DNA of 64,000 nucleotides, from assembly GCA_002964805.2 (NCBI GenBank), contig PUDQ02000003.1, positions 1,488,001-1,552,000 of the forward strand, given 5' to 3'. A program made the translations under genes and the position numbers. This document shows positions 11,659 to 23,207 of the stretch, one piece after another. Below the pieces are notes generated by a model, which saw only the letters and a list, made by a program, of their open reading frames with translations, was not told the DNA's origin and searched no databases. Within the stretch, counting starts at the first letter, position 1. Each line of letters begins with the position of its first letter. The DNA comes from Trametes villosa. Taxonomy: Eukaryota; Basidiomycota; Agaricomycetes; Polyporales; Polyporaceae.

Positions 11659-12601
11659 GAGGTGCCGGGCGGGTTCCGGCCGTCGGAGTCACAGCCGGCT
11701 GGCAGTGAATCGAGGTGAGACGTTTGTTGGGCACCCTCAACTACCGAGTGAAACAGTAGCCGAATGAGTTTGCGAAGAAGAAGAGTACTTGGTCCACGTA
11801 CAGGGATGCTGTACGCCGTTTGCCGCTGCTTGTTCCGGTTGCGGCTCGTGCGCTCTCAGAGCGCCCTGCGCCCGCCAAGCAACAGCAGATATGACGCGAT
11901 ATGGTAGAGAAGAAGGAGCAGAGACGGATAGCGAGCGGGAAATCTGAGTCAGCCTTGCGAGGGATGTGTGGAGAACGGCGCGAAAGGCATCCCGAACCTG
12001 CTTGACCCCCATTCTGTCCACTCAACCTTATGGTTTTCGCAGGCTCGGAGGGCGCACCACCGCCGATCGCCTGCGGTCAGCTCTTGATAGTTACCAGTGC
12101 AGACCGCGCATCGTTGCGTGGCCTTAGGATTTTCTCCCTACCATTGTCTAATGTTCAGGTGTGCATACGCCCCGTGGAACCGTGAAGACCTAGCGCACGG
12201 GATGTGAGTCTGTATGACGGCGACCACGAAGGCCCATAGTAGTCGTACGCACATATGCCGGTGGCCAACTCGTCGCACAAGGCGTTGCCAAATAAGCTCA
12301 CAGATTTGCGGAAGCAATGTACTGGCACGCGCGCGCGGTACGTATTAGCTGCGGAGCTGCTCTGCGACGATCTGATTCGTCAAGTAACCCAACAGTTACG
12401 CGCCAATTGGCGATACTGCTGGCTGCTGCTCTTCCACTGTACGATGTACCCAAAGCATCGGCCGTTATGAGAACGGGGGTTAGAGTGTAATCGGTCTGTT
12501 TGAAGGCGTCGTGGTACTGAAACACCGTCAGAGTAGGCAGGGCGAGAAGGCGCACTGCGGCATAGAACAAAACAAGTCGGGCTTGTACTGGGTGGAAAAG
12601 C

Positions 12602-12647
12602 TTTAATTGAAGCTTAGACTCCTCTGGTCATCGGGGCTTCAATTAAA
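12602..12647. repeat. Perfect 12 bp inverted repeat (hairpin)
   Basis: tttaattgaagc at 12602-12613 is the exact reverse complement of gcttcaattaaa at 12636-12647, with a 22 base loop. The arms are AT-rich in a GC-rich neighbourhood. It lies between two divergently transcribed genes. It could be a remnant of a small transposable element or a protein-binding or recombination site. Confidence 0.85.
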
Positions 12648-13354
12648 TATTACAAAATCCTGAGCGGAGCATGACAGTTGAACGTCCGACTGTACAAAGT
12701 GAACCCCGGGTTTGCCACCTGCGCGCCTAAGAGTTACTACCGTCCTCCCAAGTCTGGCCAGCATCCTGTCTTCGACCATTCTAGCCTGTTACACCTCTCC
12801 TGTGGCCCAAGAAATACGCAGCTACTGCTTCAAAATGTGAGGGTGATAGAATGAAGCCTGCAGTCCACCATACAACTTCTCCAATGCTCTGCCACCGTCG
12901 GTTATCCTCCCAGAAAAAGTTCACGATGCCGTCTCTGCCAACACCTCTCGCCGTATACTCGTCAAACGGAGTGGAGCCCCTGGCGATCAAGGACTTGGCA
13001 CGGCGATTGAGTCTTTGAATCTCACGGTGATCACGGCCAATCATACCGCAACGTCTCTCGCTGATTTTGAATGCGAAGGCTCAACTCGTACTAAATGCTT
13101 CGGGCATAGCACATTCCACTCGAGAATGTCGCACAACGAAACGAGAATGCGGGGCATCGTGGTACCGAGCATACGCGGCCCCATGGCATGCTGCCTTCGG
13201 AAATAGCATGAGCCATGTAGCCAACAGTCAACGGCGGGACTCGTTCTACGACTGCTGGGAAACCTTGGAGTACGCGCAGCGTCCTGCCGACCCGTGCTGG
13301 ATGCTAGACATTTGGTGACGACCCCTCCCGGCACGCGTATACTGGTACGGACAG

Positions 13355-13362
13355 TATAAAAG
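13355..13362 (+). promoter_or_regulatory. TATA box of monooxygenase copy 2
   Basis: tataaaag lies 93 bp upstream of the ATG at 13448, a normal distance for a short 5' UTR in this group. Confidence 0.65.
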
Positions 13363-13447
13363 CCTCCGGACATGGGCAGCGTTTTGCTCAACATCCGTTC
13401 AGTGTCAACCACAACCATTCCTCCAGCGCGTCCATCTTCTCGACACC

Positions 13448-14653
13448 ATGTCCGCCCACTCCTCGAGCAAGAACGTTCCTCGCATCGCCATTATCGGCGG
13501 TGGCCCGGGCGGCCTCGTCCTCCTCCTCACCCTCTCTAAGCGCGGCATTCCGGCAACGCTCTACGAGCGCGAGGCCGACAAGAACTCCCGCGCCTTCCTC
13601 GGAGGCATCCTCGACCTCGAGTGGGAGACCGGCCAGCGAGCCCTGCGCGAGAACGGGCTGGAAGACTCCTTCCGCCAGTTCGCGCGCCGCGAGGGCGAGG
13701 AGACCAGGCTCTGCGGCAAGGACGGCGTTCCCGTTCTCCACGAGGGAGGCAACGATTCGGCCGACGCTGATCTGAAGAACGCCCGTCCCGAGATCGACCG
13801 TCGCGTTCTCCGCCAGATCCTCCTCGATGCCGTACCCCAGGACGCTATCAAGTGGGACCATGCACTCACCGCCCTTCGCCCCCTCGATAACGGCCAGCAC
13901 GAGCTCACGTTCCAGAACGGCCTCGTCACGGTCGCGGATATCATCGTCGGAGCCGACGGTGCACGCTCCCGCGTCCGTCCCCTCCTCTCCCTCGCCGTCC
14001 CCCTGTACCACGGCGTCACCGGTGCGGAGATCTCCTTCCCGCCTGCCGTGGCCGCCCTCCCCGAGAACCGTGCGATCGGCGAGCACGTGGGGAAGGGCAG
14101 CTGCTACCTCGTCGAGGACGCCAAGGTCATGGGCTTCCAGCGCAACGGCGACGGACGCATCCGCGCGTACGCGTGGCACAAGGCGGACGCGGACTGGACG
14201 CTCCCGAGCGACCCGAAGGAGGCGAAGAAGGTCCTTCACGGGATCTACGCAGACTGGGCGCCGTGGGTCCACGACTTCATCGAGCGCGCAGACGAGAGCG
14301 CCATCTACCTCCGCCCGCTGTACTACCTCCCCGTCGGACACCGCTGGGACCACAAGTCTGGCGTCACGCTCATCGGCGACGCCGCGCACCTCATGAGTCC
14401 CTACGCGGGTGCTGGCGCGAACCTCGCCATGCGCGACGGATTGGATCTCGGCATCGTTCTCGCGGAGGCGGTTGAGAAGGGTTTCGGACTGGAAGAGAGG
14501 GAGGCTGAGGTCGCTGCGTGGGAGGAGAAGATGTTCGTGACGGTGGAGAAGTTCGCGGCGATCACCCTGAGGAACGTCGAGGTTACCCTCGGGCCCGATA
14601 CTCCTCACATCATGGTCAAGGCTTTCCGCGAGTCTAGGGCTGTGAAGGCATAG
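13448..14653 (+). CDS. FAD-dependent monooxygenase, TetX-like (copy 2)
   Basis: A single intronless frame of 401 residues, the same length as copy 1 and alignable end to end. GGGPGG and the YERE segment form the FAD Rossmann site. The TetX-like segment reads GGILDLEWETGQRA. The DG motif is GADGARSRVR, and the GD motif GDAAHLMSPYAGAGANLAMRDG differs from copy 1 by F to Y. Substitutions are spread along the protein and no motif residue is lost, so it should be active. It is predicted to be a cytosolic hydroxylase or epoxidase of unknown substrate. It converges with copy 3, whose stop lies only about 240 bp away. Confidence 0.92.
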   Translation: MSAHSSSKNVPRIAIIGGGPGGLVLLLTLSKRGIPATLYEREADKNSRAFLGGILDLEWETGQRALRENGLEDSFRQFARREGEETRLCGKDGVPVLHEGGNDSADADLKNARPEIDRRVLRQILLDAVPQDAIKWDHALTALRPLDNGQHELTFQNGLVTVADIIVGADGARSRVRPLLSLAVPLYHGVTGAEISFPPAVAALPENRAIGEHVGKGSCYLVEDAKVMGFQRNGDGRIRAYAWHKADADWTLPSDPKEAKKVLHGIYADWAPWVHDFIERADESAIYLRPLYYLPVGHRWDHKSGVTLIGDAAHLMSPYAGAGANLAMRDGLDLGIVLAEAVEKGFGLEEREAEVAAWEEKMFVTVEKFAAITLRNVEVTLGPDTPHIMVKAFRESRAVKA

Positions 14654-14896
14654 GGAGATTGCCTAAGCAGTTACTTTGATAGAGTCCTTGTTGTACTTTC
14701 GAAAGACCAATGTTTTTTCCCAGTCTGAAGCCAAACTCGCAAGTTGGAGAACGGCATGATGCATTGGTTCGACACGAACATCACATATAACCCCTACTCT
14801 GATGGCCTGACATATAGTCCGATGCGGTCACCTCTCGATCATTACACTCATAAACGTGAATACGACTACGTCTCGGATGCCCAGGTAAGTAGACTT

Positions 14897-16105
14897 CTAC
14901 TCTCGAGTAAGAGCTTGCTTGAACGCTTCGACGGCGGACTGGGGCGCGGCCGGACTAATGATGGTCTCCAGGTTTCTGGCGGTGAGAGCGGCGAACTTCT
15001 CCACCTTCACGAACATCTCCTCCTCCCAAGCGGAAACCGCGGCCTCCCTCTCCTCCCGACCCAGACCCTTCGAAAGCGCATCCGCCAAAACGAGGCCTAG
15101 CTCCAAGCCATCGCGCATAGCGAGGTTCGCGCCTGCTCCGGCGAAAGGGCTCATCAGGTGGGCGGCATCGCCGATGAGGGTGATGCCGTCCTTGTGCTCC
15201 CAGCGGTGGCCCACAACGAGGTGGAAGAGGGGGCGGGGGTAGATGGCGTTCTCGTCGCACTGCTCGATGAACTTGCGCATCCACGGCGCCCAGTCGGAGT
15301 AGAGCGCGAGGAGCACCTTCCGGGCCGCCTTCGGGTCGCGCGGGATCTCCCAGTCGAGCGTGTTGCGGTGCCACGCGTACGCGCGGATGCGTCCGTCGCC
15401 GTTGCGCTGGAACCCGAACATCTTGCTGTCCTCGACGACGTAGCAGGTGCCGCGCCCCACGCCCTCGCTGATGTCGCGGTTCTCGGGGAGGGCGGCGACC
15501 GCGGGGGAGAGTGATATCTCAGCGCCGGTGACGCCGTGGTAAAGAGGAACGGCGGGGGACAGAAGGGGGCGGATGCGCGAGTGGCCGCCGTCGGCTCCGA
15601 TGACGATGTCGCTGATAACGACAACCCCGTTGGTGAACGTCAGCTCATGCTGGCCATTCTCGAGGGGGCGAATGGCGGTGAGGGCGTGGCCCCACTTGAT
15701 GTCGTCCTTGGGGACTGCGTCGAGCAAGATGTCACGGAGGACGCGACGGTCGATCTCGGGGCGCGCATCCTTGAGGTTGTCGTCGGTGGGCTCGGCGCCC
15801 GCGTGGAAGAAGAGCGGCACGCCATTCTTACCGCAGATCTTCGTCTCCTCGGCGTCGCGGCGCGAGTTCTTCCGGAAGGCGTCCTCCATGCCGTTCTCGC
15901 GGAACGCGCGCTGGCCGGTCTCCCACTCGAGGTCGAGCATGCCGCCGAGCTGGGCGCGCGCGTCTCTGTCGGTGTCGCGCTCGTAGAGCGTCGCGGGGAC
16001 ACCGCGCTTGGCGAGGGTGAGAAGGAGGACGAGGCCGCCAGGACCACCGCCCACGATGGCGATGCGAGGGTAGGCGGGCTTGGTCGCAACGGGGTTGGAA
16101 GACAT
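14897..16105 (-). CDS. FAD-dependent monooxygenase, TetX-like (copy 3)
   Basis: An intronless frame of 402 residues. The frame stays open 102 codons upstream, but the ATG at 16105 is chosen because it aligns with the starts of copies 1 and 2 and lies about 90 bp below a TATA box. Motifs: GGGPGG, GGMLDLEWETGQRAF, RPEIDRR, GADGGHSRIR and GDAAHLMSPFAGAGANLAMRDG, all intact. It is closest by eye to copy 1. Its inverted orientation to copy 2 suggests duplication with inversion. The lack of introns in all three copies, against intron-rich neighbours, suggests amplification from an intron-poor ancestor. Confidence 0.92.
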   Translation of the reverse strand: MSSNPVATKPAYPRIAIVGGGPGGLVLLLTLAKRGVPATLYERDTDRDARAQLGGMLDLEWETGQRAFRENGMEDAFRKNSRRDAEETKICGKNGVPLFFHAGAEPTDDNLKDARPEIDRRVLRDILLDAVPKDDIKWGHALTAIRPLENGQHELTFTNGVVVISDIVIGADGGHSRIRPLLSPAVPLYHGVTGAEISLSPAVAALPENRDISEGVGRGTCYVVEDSKMFGFQRNGDGRIRAYAWHRNTLDWEIPRDPKAARKVLLALYSDWAPWMRKFIEQCDENAIYPRPLFHLVVGHRWEHKDGITLIGDAAHLMSPFAGAGANLAMRDGLELGLVLADALSKGLGREEREAAVSAWEEEMFVKVEKFAALTARNLETIISPAAPQSAVEAFKQALTRE

Positions 16106-17319
16106 AGTGAAGGGGGTTGAGTGAGTTTTTGGTTGGAAGACTGTAGAGGAGGATGAGACTGAGTGTGTTTGGGAGTTCCCCGCGCCAGCGCTGCTATATA
16201 AAGTGCTCACTATCGTGTACCAGGGCCGTAGGCAGCTTAGCCTCTGTCCGACTGCGTACCGACGACAGAACGCTGCTCTTGGGTGCGCGTACCATCGGCA
16301 GCACCGGCGGGTGTAACCACCGGCGCTGCGTAGAAGAAGGCTGCGTCGTGAGTCGGCATGTTGTGCGTACGACGTGCGGGACGTGCACCACGTCGCGTAC
16401 CAGCAAAACATGAGGAGTGAGTGAGCGCCCGCGCAGCATGGTGCTTGTCCGACGGAAGCGGACTCTCGGCTCCAGTCAATTGCACTGCGGCTCGTTTGTT
16501 GAGAAGTTGGCGAACACTGCCTTCAGCAGCGTCGCGGAGCGCTTGGCTTTCCCGAAGCATCCGTAGACAATAACGCAGAAGATGCGCTGTAATACACCAC
16601 GTAGGGAGAGGTGAGGTAAGTAGTCTGAGGACTTCGCTGGCAGCGCCGATACATCCTGGCTGATATCTGTTGCACAAAATACGTGAGTGGCGCGCCCCGC
16701 AAACCGTCTATTCTAGAGTAGATAGCATGCATAGCCACGCGGAGATACAACGATGAAAACACTGGGTAGACGCACCACCGCCGGGCGGTCATAAGTATTC
16801 TGATGCTCGCAGTATGGGCGCTTCAGGATCGGGTGCGGTGTTGTGGCCGCCGCGGATCGCGCAGCCCGCGTGGCATGTGGGATTTGGAGTCAGTTTCTAC
16901 GTCGCCGCCGTGGTCGCGTCCGCGCCCGACGGGTGCGCGCTGCCGCCTAGAGGCAGGAGACGTAGGATCGACAGCGACGGCCGACATGGCTTCGTGCTTG
17001 GCATGCAACGCGCGGCGTACATCTCGGAAATTGGGCGCACCAAGCCAAGTTTGCGACGCGCGTATGGCCAGCAATTTTAGGCTCGCTCTAGGAGAGGGCG
17101 GCACAGGCATTGCTAGCGTTCGAGAATCTCCGGTGCTAAGCTGGCGACGAGTGTTGTTGCCGGCTGTGAAGGTGCGGGGGGGCCGGTGGCTAAAGTATGC
17201 ATTAACTGGCTGCGTTATTGCTCGCATCGTCGGCAAGGCGGTAATAAAACATGGGTATCTGGAAGTAGGTACGTAGTAAGTGGAAAAGTCGCGACAAGAA
17301 CCAAGGGAAAGGCAAACCG
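16106..17319. other. Spacer between monooxygenase copy 3 and A5
   Basis: The first 100 bases are the TATA promoter and 5' UTR of copy 3. Beyond about 16250 there are only short frames; nothing else can be supported. Confidence 0.55.
16194..16202 (-). promoter_or_regulatory. TATA box of monooxygenase copy 3
   Basis: Read on the minus strand this is tttatatag, about 90 bp upstream of the ATG at 16105. It supports that start against the longer open frame. Confidence 0.65.
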
Positions 17320-18854
17320 TCAGTATCTCCTATACGGGGGTGGAAGGAACTCCTGCGGCGGTTCATCCATAGGTCCTCCTGCAAGCCGAATGCCCCCATC
17401 CTCCTCCCACACCTGCCTCGTTTCCATCGGACTCCTGGTACGTATCCGTCGCCCGGTCCTTACCGGCGGTTGAGGAGGTGGTGTAGCTTGATCTTGCTTC
17501 GAGTCGGAATCGCTGCCGGTGGTAAAGCTCGGAGGCGGACTTTCGCGGAGCGCGTCGAGGACTTCCAGAGTGGCATTCCGCGGTGGGTCTGCAGGAGTGC
17601 CTTTGGCCGACGCGCCGTTGGAGGATGGTGGGTCCTGGGTGGCCGGTGCAAGGTCAACGAGCTCGATGAGTGCGGAAGGGAGGGTGCTGCCGAGGATCGT
17701 AGCCGGTTCTGCGTTAACGGTGGACACCATGGATGGTGCTGGGATGCTACCCGAAACAGACGCAACGCTGAGCCTGGACTTCTCCGAATCCCTATGAACG
17801 GTGCCTTTGACCTGGTCGACGTGTGATGAACGCGAGCTCCCCGTTGCAACCGTCGGGTTATGAGAGCCAAACGCATCGGGACGGCGGAGGGCTAGGAGTG
17901 TCCCTGGTCAGCGTCGGTCATCGGATATATAGTTACCAATCACAAACCTGTTAGGACTCTGCGTCTTCGGCGGCGTCGCCTGAGAAGTAGGGCAAGAACC
18001 GCTATGAGTGCTATTGCAGCGACAACGATACCAATGAGGATGCCGATATTGAACGAATGTTTTCCGGAGCCCGGGAGTAAGGTGCCAGTCAGAGATGCGC
18101 CTGGTGGAGGAATGAGCGTGGATGAACCGGGCATGCCGAGAGATTGTGAGGGTATAGATGTCATGCCAGAGGTTGCGGAGCCACCTCCAGTGTGTCCAGG
18201 GTTAGACGAAGCGCCGGAGTCTGTGGGCGCGCCAGAAGCGGCTGGAGGAGCCGTCTGCGTGCCCGAGGCCGATCCAGAACTAGAGAGCGTATTTGAGCTT
18301 CCTGCTCCTGCCCCTTGTGTGTTCGCTGGCGAAGATGATTGACCGGCTGACGGAGAAGGATCCGGAGACCGTGAGGTCGGGGAAGGTGCAGAGTCAGTCG
18401 TAGGCGTAGTAGTGGCCGGGGTATCAGTGGACGATGGTGAGGGAGTCGGAGACGGGGAAGAGGTCGAAGATGGAGACGGAGGTGGCGGCTGTGGGGAAGA
18501 CGACGTCGACGGGTCGCTTGCCTGCGAGCCCGAGCCAGCCGAGTTGCTGAGACAGCTCTCGTCGAGCCCCCTGCGCACCGTGACAGCACTCGTCTGGACG
18601 AAGCTGCCCGTGCTCTCCTCGACCTTGAACGAGACCGAGAACGTCGCTGGGACGTCGGGGATCCAGGTAAAGTCGCCGTTGTCCAGGCCGGAGAAGACGT
18701 TGTCCGCGGGCGCACGAGGGGACACGATGGTCAGCGTGTACGGAGGTGTGCCGCCGGACCACCTGATGGGGTACGGCTCGCACTCGGTAGGAATCCGCGG
18801 TGGGTCGACGTCAAGCGTGCCCGCCCGGGGTAGTACGAGTGCCAAGGACACCAT
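17320..18854 (-). CDS. A5: WSGG-type membrane protein, tail ending PPPYRRY
   Basis: Two exons (18854-17948, 17891-17320) give 492 residues; the intron is 56 bp, phase 1, right after the TM. A probable 5' UTR intron spans 18936-18876. The start ATG gives only a weak signal peptide (MVSLALVLPRAG), so an upstream coding exon is possible. The ectodomain reads CEPYPIRWSGGTPPYTLTI and ends at ESCLSN. The stalk is a very long Pro/Ser/Thr/Gly stretch. The TM (about 268-290) is followed by eight arginines. The tail has DGGIRLAGGP and ends LPPPYRRY. A minus-strand ttatat near 19045 could be the TATA element. Confidence 0.75.
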
Positions 18855-19967
18855 CGTCTCTGTGCACCCGCTATTCTGCAAACAAGTGCGTCAGCAACCT
18901 TATGATCTGTAGATCGACCGTCTGTAGCATACTCACCGGTGTCCTGCACCCGCCCAAATTTCGAGACGCGGAGGAGGAGGGGTAAGGGGGAGTGAGGGTT
19001 GATTGGGAAAGAGATTCGAGCTCCGCGGCGCGCATGAGCGATATAAGGGACCCGATCTCGTAAAATGCGGGTGCGGACGTCGTGCCTGTGAGGACGTCAA
19101 GCGGGGGTGGCACAAAAACGGCGCTTGAGGGTCGAGGAAGCTGGAATGCCTGAAACGATTACAAGGTGACCGCGAGGCACGATATAAGAGGGACCAAACC
19201 GAGAAGCCGGGGGCCTGTACGTTTACGAGAACAGCGTTCCCATGTCCGCGGTGAGACCATCATCCGGCCGAAGAGTGTCACACAGGCTCATCTGCATGTT
19301 GGATCTGTGCGAGGCCGCTTACTTGTGGGCCGCAGTGCGCTCAATGTCTGAAGACGAGTGTGAGTACACGACGAACCTTGACACTCTCGCAGGGTTGATG
19401 GACGCACTCACGCAGTACTTGTGGGTCCAGTGATGCCTTGGGCGGACCAGCGCCGCTGCCATACTGAGAAAGCGCAAATCCGTGAGTGGCTCGAATCGCG
19501 CCCAGGAGTCTCGTACCTGTGAGTTAACGCACTGTTCCGGCCATCCACGCGCATCCCTGCACGGCACAAGGCCTCGGAACAGGCGGGGCCCAGCTGTTGA
19601 ACGGACGTCTCTGATACGGGAACCGAGCAAACACGCGCGTACGCGAGCACGTCAGTGCCCACTTGATTGCACACCGCACCCGCAGCTCTTCTTGCGCTTC
19701 TGTACGCCCGATACGCCCAAAGGGACCTTGCCGACGTCGACTCGGAGGCCGGCTCGATGTTTGGTCGTCAACGTCGTGCATGTTATATCAGGACAAGAAT
19801 CTTTGACAGATGCCTTCCGGTGTAGCTCCTGTCGAACGAGGGTTTGATCACGTCAATAGCCGCGGGGCGCGCATATAGCGGCACAGGACACCTACATATA
19901 AGTCCACCAGGGCTACCGGCCCCGGACCCCCTGCATCCCTCCAGCCCCTCTCGATACAGCAGAACTC
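18855..19967. other. Upstream flank of A5
   Basis: Contains the A5 promoter and 5' UTR intron (18876-18936). Frames at 19166-19850 are short and overlap on both strands; none is supported. Confidence 0.55.
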
Positions 19968-21475
19968 CTACGCGGCGGTTGCAGAACCTGTATATTGTGC
20001 GTACGACGGCGGCATAGTAGAGCTTTCACTGAGGGCCTCCACCACCTCGTCGTACGCCGCCGGCGTCCACGTCTGCGCGCCCTCCGCACCCGGCCGCCCC
20101 CCTGCAATTCGCACGCCGCCATCGCCCGATCGGCGGAATGCACGAAAGTACAATGGCCGTTGCGACCCTGCTTCAGGCCGGGTGTCCGGCGCCGACACCG
20201 CGTTGGAGGGCGTCACCGACGCGGCCGCCTGGTCGTAGCCAGAAAGCATCCGTGCGTGTTCGTCAGGAACTGCCTCGAGGATGATTTCGGTGTCGCGAGC
20301 TGTGGTGGACGGTGGGGTGGATGTGTGGATGGAGAGGTCGCTGTAAGGGACGGGCTGAGGTGAGGCCTCGTGAGCGCGTAGGAGCACGAGCTGCTTCGTG
20401 ACACGAGGGTCTAGGTGTCCGCTGTCTGGATGTGGCTCTGGATGTGCGTTGCCCTGATCGTTGGTTCCGTTGGGTTCACTGGATAGCACAGGCGGAGATG
20501 GGGGCAGCACTAGCGCAATACGCTGTGCCATCGGGGCCGATGCATGTGGTTGACCATCTTTCGCTATCCGTGCAGAGGCTTGCTGTGGCTGATCGGCTGC
20601 GTAATCGTAATATCCCAACAACGGCGAATGTCAAAGACGTTTATGCGATGATTACTTTCAGACGTACCGAAGGGCGTGGCGGACAACTGGTCCAACGCGC
20701 GCCGCCGCGCCCGCCCGCGCAACCACCAGAGCACAGCACCCAAGAGTGCAATAGCACCCACAACACCTACCACTATCCCGACTATCATGCCCGTCCGTGA
20801 TGATGAACCAGCGGAGGCCGAGTCAGGCGCAGCTGCTCCTGTGGGCGTCGGACTACTGCTTGATAACTGCGAGTCTGTTCCGCTCGCGCTCTGCACCTGC
20901 GTCGCGGTAGAAGTAGCGCCCATGCTTGTAGCCGCCGTAGGGTTCTCCCCTGGAGGCACGCTCGCGACGGTGTACTCCATATAATCGAGCCAAAAGAACG
21001 CGCCGAGGTTCGTCACAGTGATCCGGTGGTGCGCAGGCGAAAGCGCAGGCGAAGTGTACACCAGTTTGTTATACGAGATCGCCGTAACCGGCGCGGACGT
21101 CGTCCAGAGCGTCGGCGCGCCGCCGTCGATGGAGAAGCTCGCGTTTGAGAGATACGTCCCGACCGGCCGACGGGTGACGAACACTTTGATTTGCGTGCCT
21201 GCGCGGGGGCGTTCATGCGCTCATGTTTAGAGGGGGACGGGTAGGGGAGGGGGCGGCGCGAGGTTGGGGTTGGGGGACTTACCGATGAAGTCGAAGGTGA
21301 CGGCGGCGCCGCTGTGGTTCGTCCAGGTGTCGTGCTTCCCGGAGGCGTGCGGGTCGTCGTCGGGCGTCCATACTCCCGTGTAGAACATCCCCACGTTCGT
21401 GTCTTCCACATCCTGGACGTCTGCACGAGCGAAGGCCAGTAGACGTAAAAGCACCACAGCGTAGAGGGGCCGCAT
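19968..21475 (-). CDS. B1: single-pass membrane protein with galactose-binding-like ectodomain and DGGVRIAGG/P-P-S-Y tail
   Basis: Three exons (21475-21283, 21198-20668, 20596-19968) give 450 residues; introns of 84 and 71 bp, both phase 1. After the signal peptide (YAVVLLRLLAFARA) comes a beta-rich domain of the basidiomycete galactose-binding-like type: MFYTGVW, TWTNHSGAAVTFDFIGT, FSIDGG and FFWLDYMEY. It probably binds glycans at the cell surface (family inference). A short Ser/Thr stalk and a TM (about 198-220, VGIVVGVVGAI) precede the tail exon. The tail carries DGGVRIAGGRPG and, close to the end, STMPPSYAQY. The tail boxes are those of the A-type proteins although the ectodomain is unrelated. 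Confidence 0.82.
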
Positions 21476-21992
21476 AGTCGGTGGTGAAACCGAAAGGTGC
21501 GAGAGCATAGATATGCGCAGGTGGCAGCAAGAGAGCTAGAGAGCCAGGCAGGGTGTCATGAGAGCTGGAGACATAGAAGCCAACGATGCAGCGTGAGACA
21601 GAAGCCGCTGATCCAGTTCCCGACCCGACACCCGAATGCCATAATGCCCATCACGAGGTGGCCCGCCCACAACGCTAACTCGAGGCTGGCCGGGACAAGA
21701 GGTGGACTACCTCGTGCGATACACTCGAAACGAAACCACCTGGGGATTCACGGACACAGCCAGTGGTTGCATAGCAAGTCAACCCTCTAGCATGTCGAGC
21801 CCAGTGAGAAGCAGCTTGAGGGTCACCCGGATTAGCCTTCCAGAGCATACCAGTGTTAGCGTGGTGACACTTTGCGTTTGAAATTCTGCGCACCATTTGG
21901 CGCAGTGTCAGCCACATGCGGTGCCGCCTGAGAGAGACGATGTCCAAGAATAGGCGTTGAGTCTGAGACGAAACGCTGCGTGCCTTGTACGA

Positions 21993-22140
21993 CACGGCAG
22001 GCAGGGTGCAGAGGTCCCCAGATGCGGTAGCCGGGGTATAGCCTTGACAAAGGTTCAAGAGGATGTGATAGTGTAACGCCTGTATGAGGATTTGAGGCTA
22101 TCGCATGGCTATGGTGGTATATCGGGTTGGCCCTGCGTCT
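21993..22140. repeat. Dispersed repeat, copy 1
   Basis: Resembles 34331-34492 in the same orientation: shared blocks cacggcaggca, gccggggta, taacgcct, atttgaggct and gcatggctatgg occur in the same order with small indels. It may be the remnant of an old transposable element. Confidence 0.7.
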
Positions 22141-23140
22141 GTCGTGCGATGAACGACGAGGAGGCAGTCGATAAGGTTGTACCCGACGGGAACACTGTGG
22201 ACAACGAAGCAGATGTCAGCGCGGTATGTAGGTCAAGGAGAAATGCTGCGGGAGCGAACATGATTCTGGGGGGCCATAGCAGGGTAGTCCCCCGCCACAC
22301 GTATGTAAAGGTCTCTCAATCGAAGCAGACCGTTTTAAATGTGCAAGTCGCAGAAGGACTTGTGGTAGCCTTCGTCTGCTACAGGTTAGAAGCATGTCAT
22401 TCATTCGGCCTGCACCCACCTGAACAGTCACGACATGGGTTTTCAACTCTATGGACAGCTTGATTCGCTGAACTACGACGTCACTGCGTGAGATTAACCT
22501 CATATACCTATAGATTCAAACCGACATTAGCATCTACGGGAGATGAGCAGTACGGGAGGCGTACCTCAGCGCGTTGTGCAGTTGGTAGCGTAAGAGAACG
22601 GGTGCATCCAAAGACGTCGCCTTCTAGTCAAGTAAACTCGCTGAAAGCTTCGGACACGAGAGGGCGAACGCGGGCAAGAAGATCACAGAAGGCAAGTCGT
22701 GGAAGCCGTGGCGCGAGAAGTGCTAAGGCCGCGGCGCTCTGGAGCGGGAACCCTGCGATGTGTAAGACGGTTGCGCGAGCGGTTGCGTGGCTTCGGGAAC
22801 TTCCAATTGCTGGCTCAAGACGAGATAACACGCAATCGTGAGGAGTCACCCCTCTCAGATGACCAACGCAGTCCTCAGGTCCTCCGATCCGGTTATAGCA
22901 TGCGGTCGAGCGGTGTGAGCATCGCATGTCGGTACGGCGGGCGTTGTAGAGCAAGGCAGCGAGGAGGCGAGTCCTTGCGGCGAGGACTGGTCTGCTCGTC
23001 GTTGTGGACGATGAGGAAGAAGGAAAAGGCGACGGTCGGGACTCGACCGGGGAATAGGCGGGGGCCGACGACATAGAACACGTGACCGAAACATAGGGGA
23101 TTACATCATTATCGAAGTCCGGGGGAGGATGATCAGCGCG

Positions 23141-23147
23141 ATAAATA
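23141..23147 (+). promoter_or_regulatory. TATA-like element of the MnSOD gene
   Basis: ataaata lies 61 bp upstream of the ATG. Confidence 0.5.
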
Positions 23148-23207
23148 CGAGCAGCATCCCTCCCGAGCTCCCACATCCTCCTCGACGTCCACCACATCCT
23201 GCTCAAC

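Larger units (their letters stand above)
11659..13447. other. Spacer upstream of A4 and of monooxygenase copy 2
   Basis: Shared divergent promoter region. It holds a 12 bp hairpin at 12602-12647 and a TATA box at 13355. A minus-strand frame at 12781-13044 (87 codons) has unremarkable composition and no recognised domain; it could be a fragment but I cannot support it. Confidence 0.5.
21476..23207. other. Spacer between B1 and MnSOD, holds a dispersed repeat
   Basis: Includes the repeat at 21993-22140. A minus-strand open frame at 22628-23218 overlaps the SOD promoter and start and is not supported as a gene. Confidence 0.5.

Noticed and set aside
12781..13044. 87-codon minus-strand frame
   Set aside because: Plausible composition, but no recognised domain, promoter or splice partner.
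8887..16120. Long open frames antisense to the three monooxygenases
   Set aside because: They mirror the sense genes in GC-rich coding DNA, appear at the same place in all three copies, and have no domain or splice support.
22574..22640. tRNA-like stretch (gcagttggtagcg)
   Set aside because: It resembles a D-arm, but no T-loop consensus or matching acceptor stem follows at the right distance.
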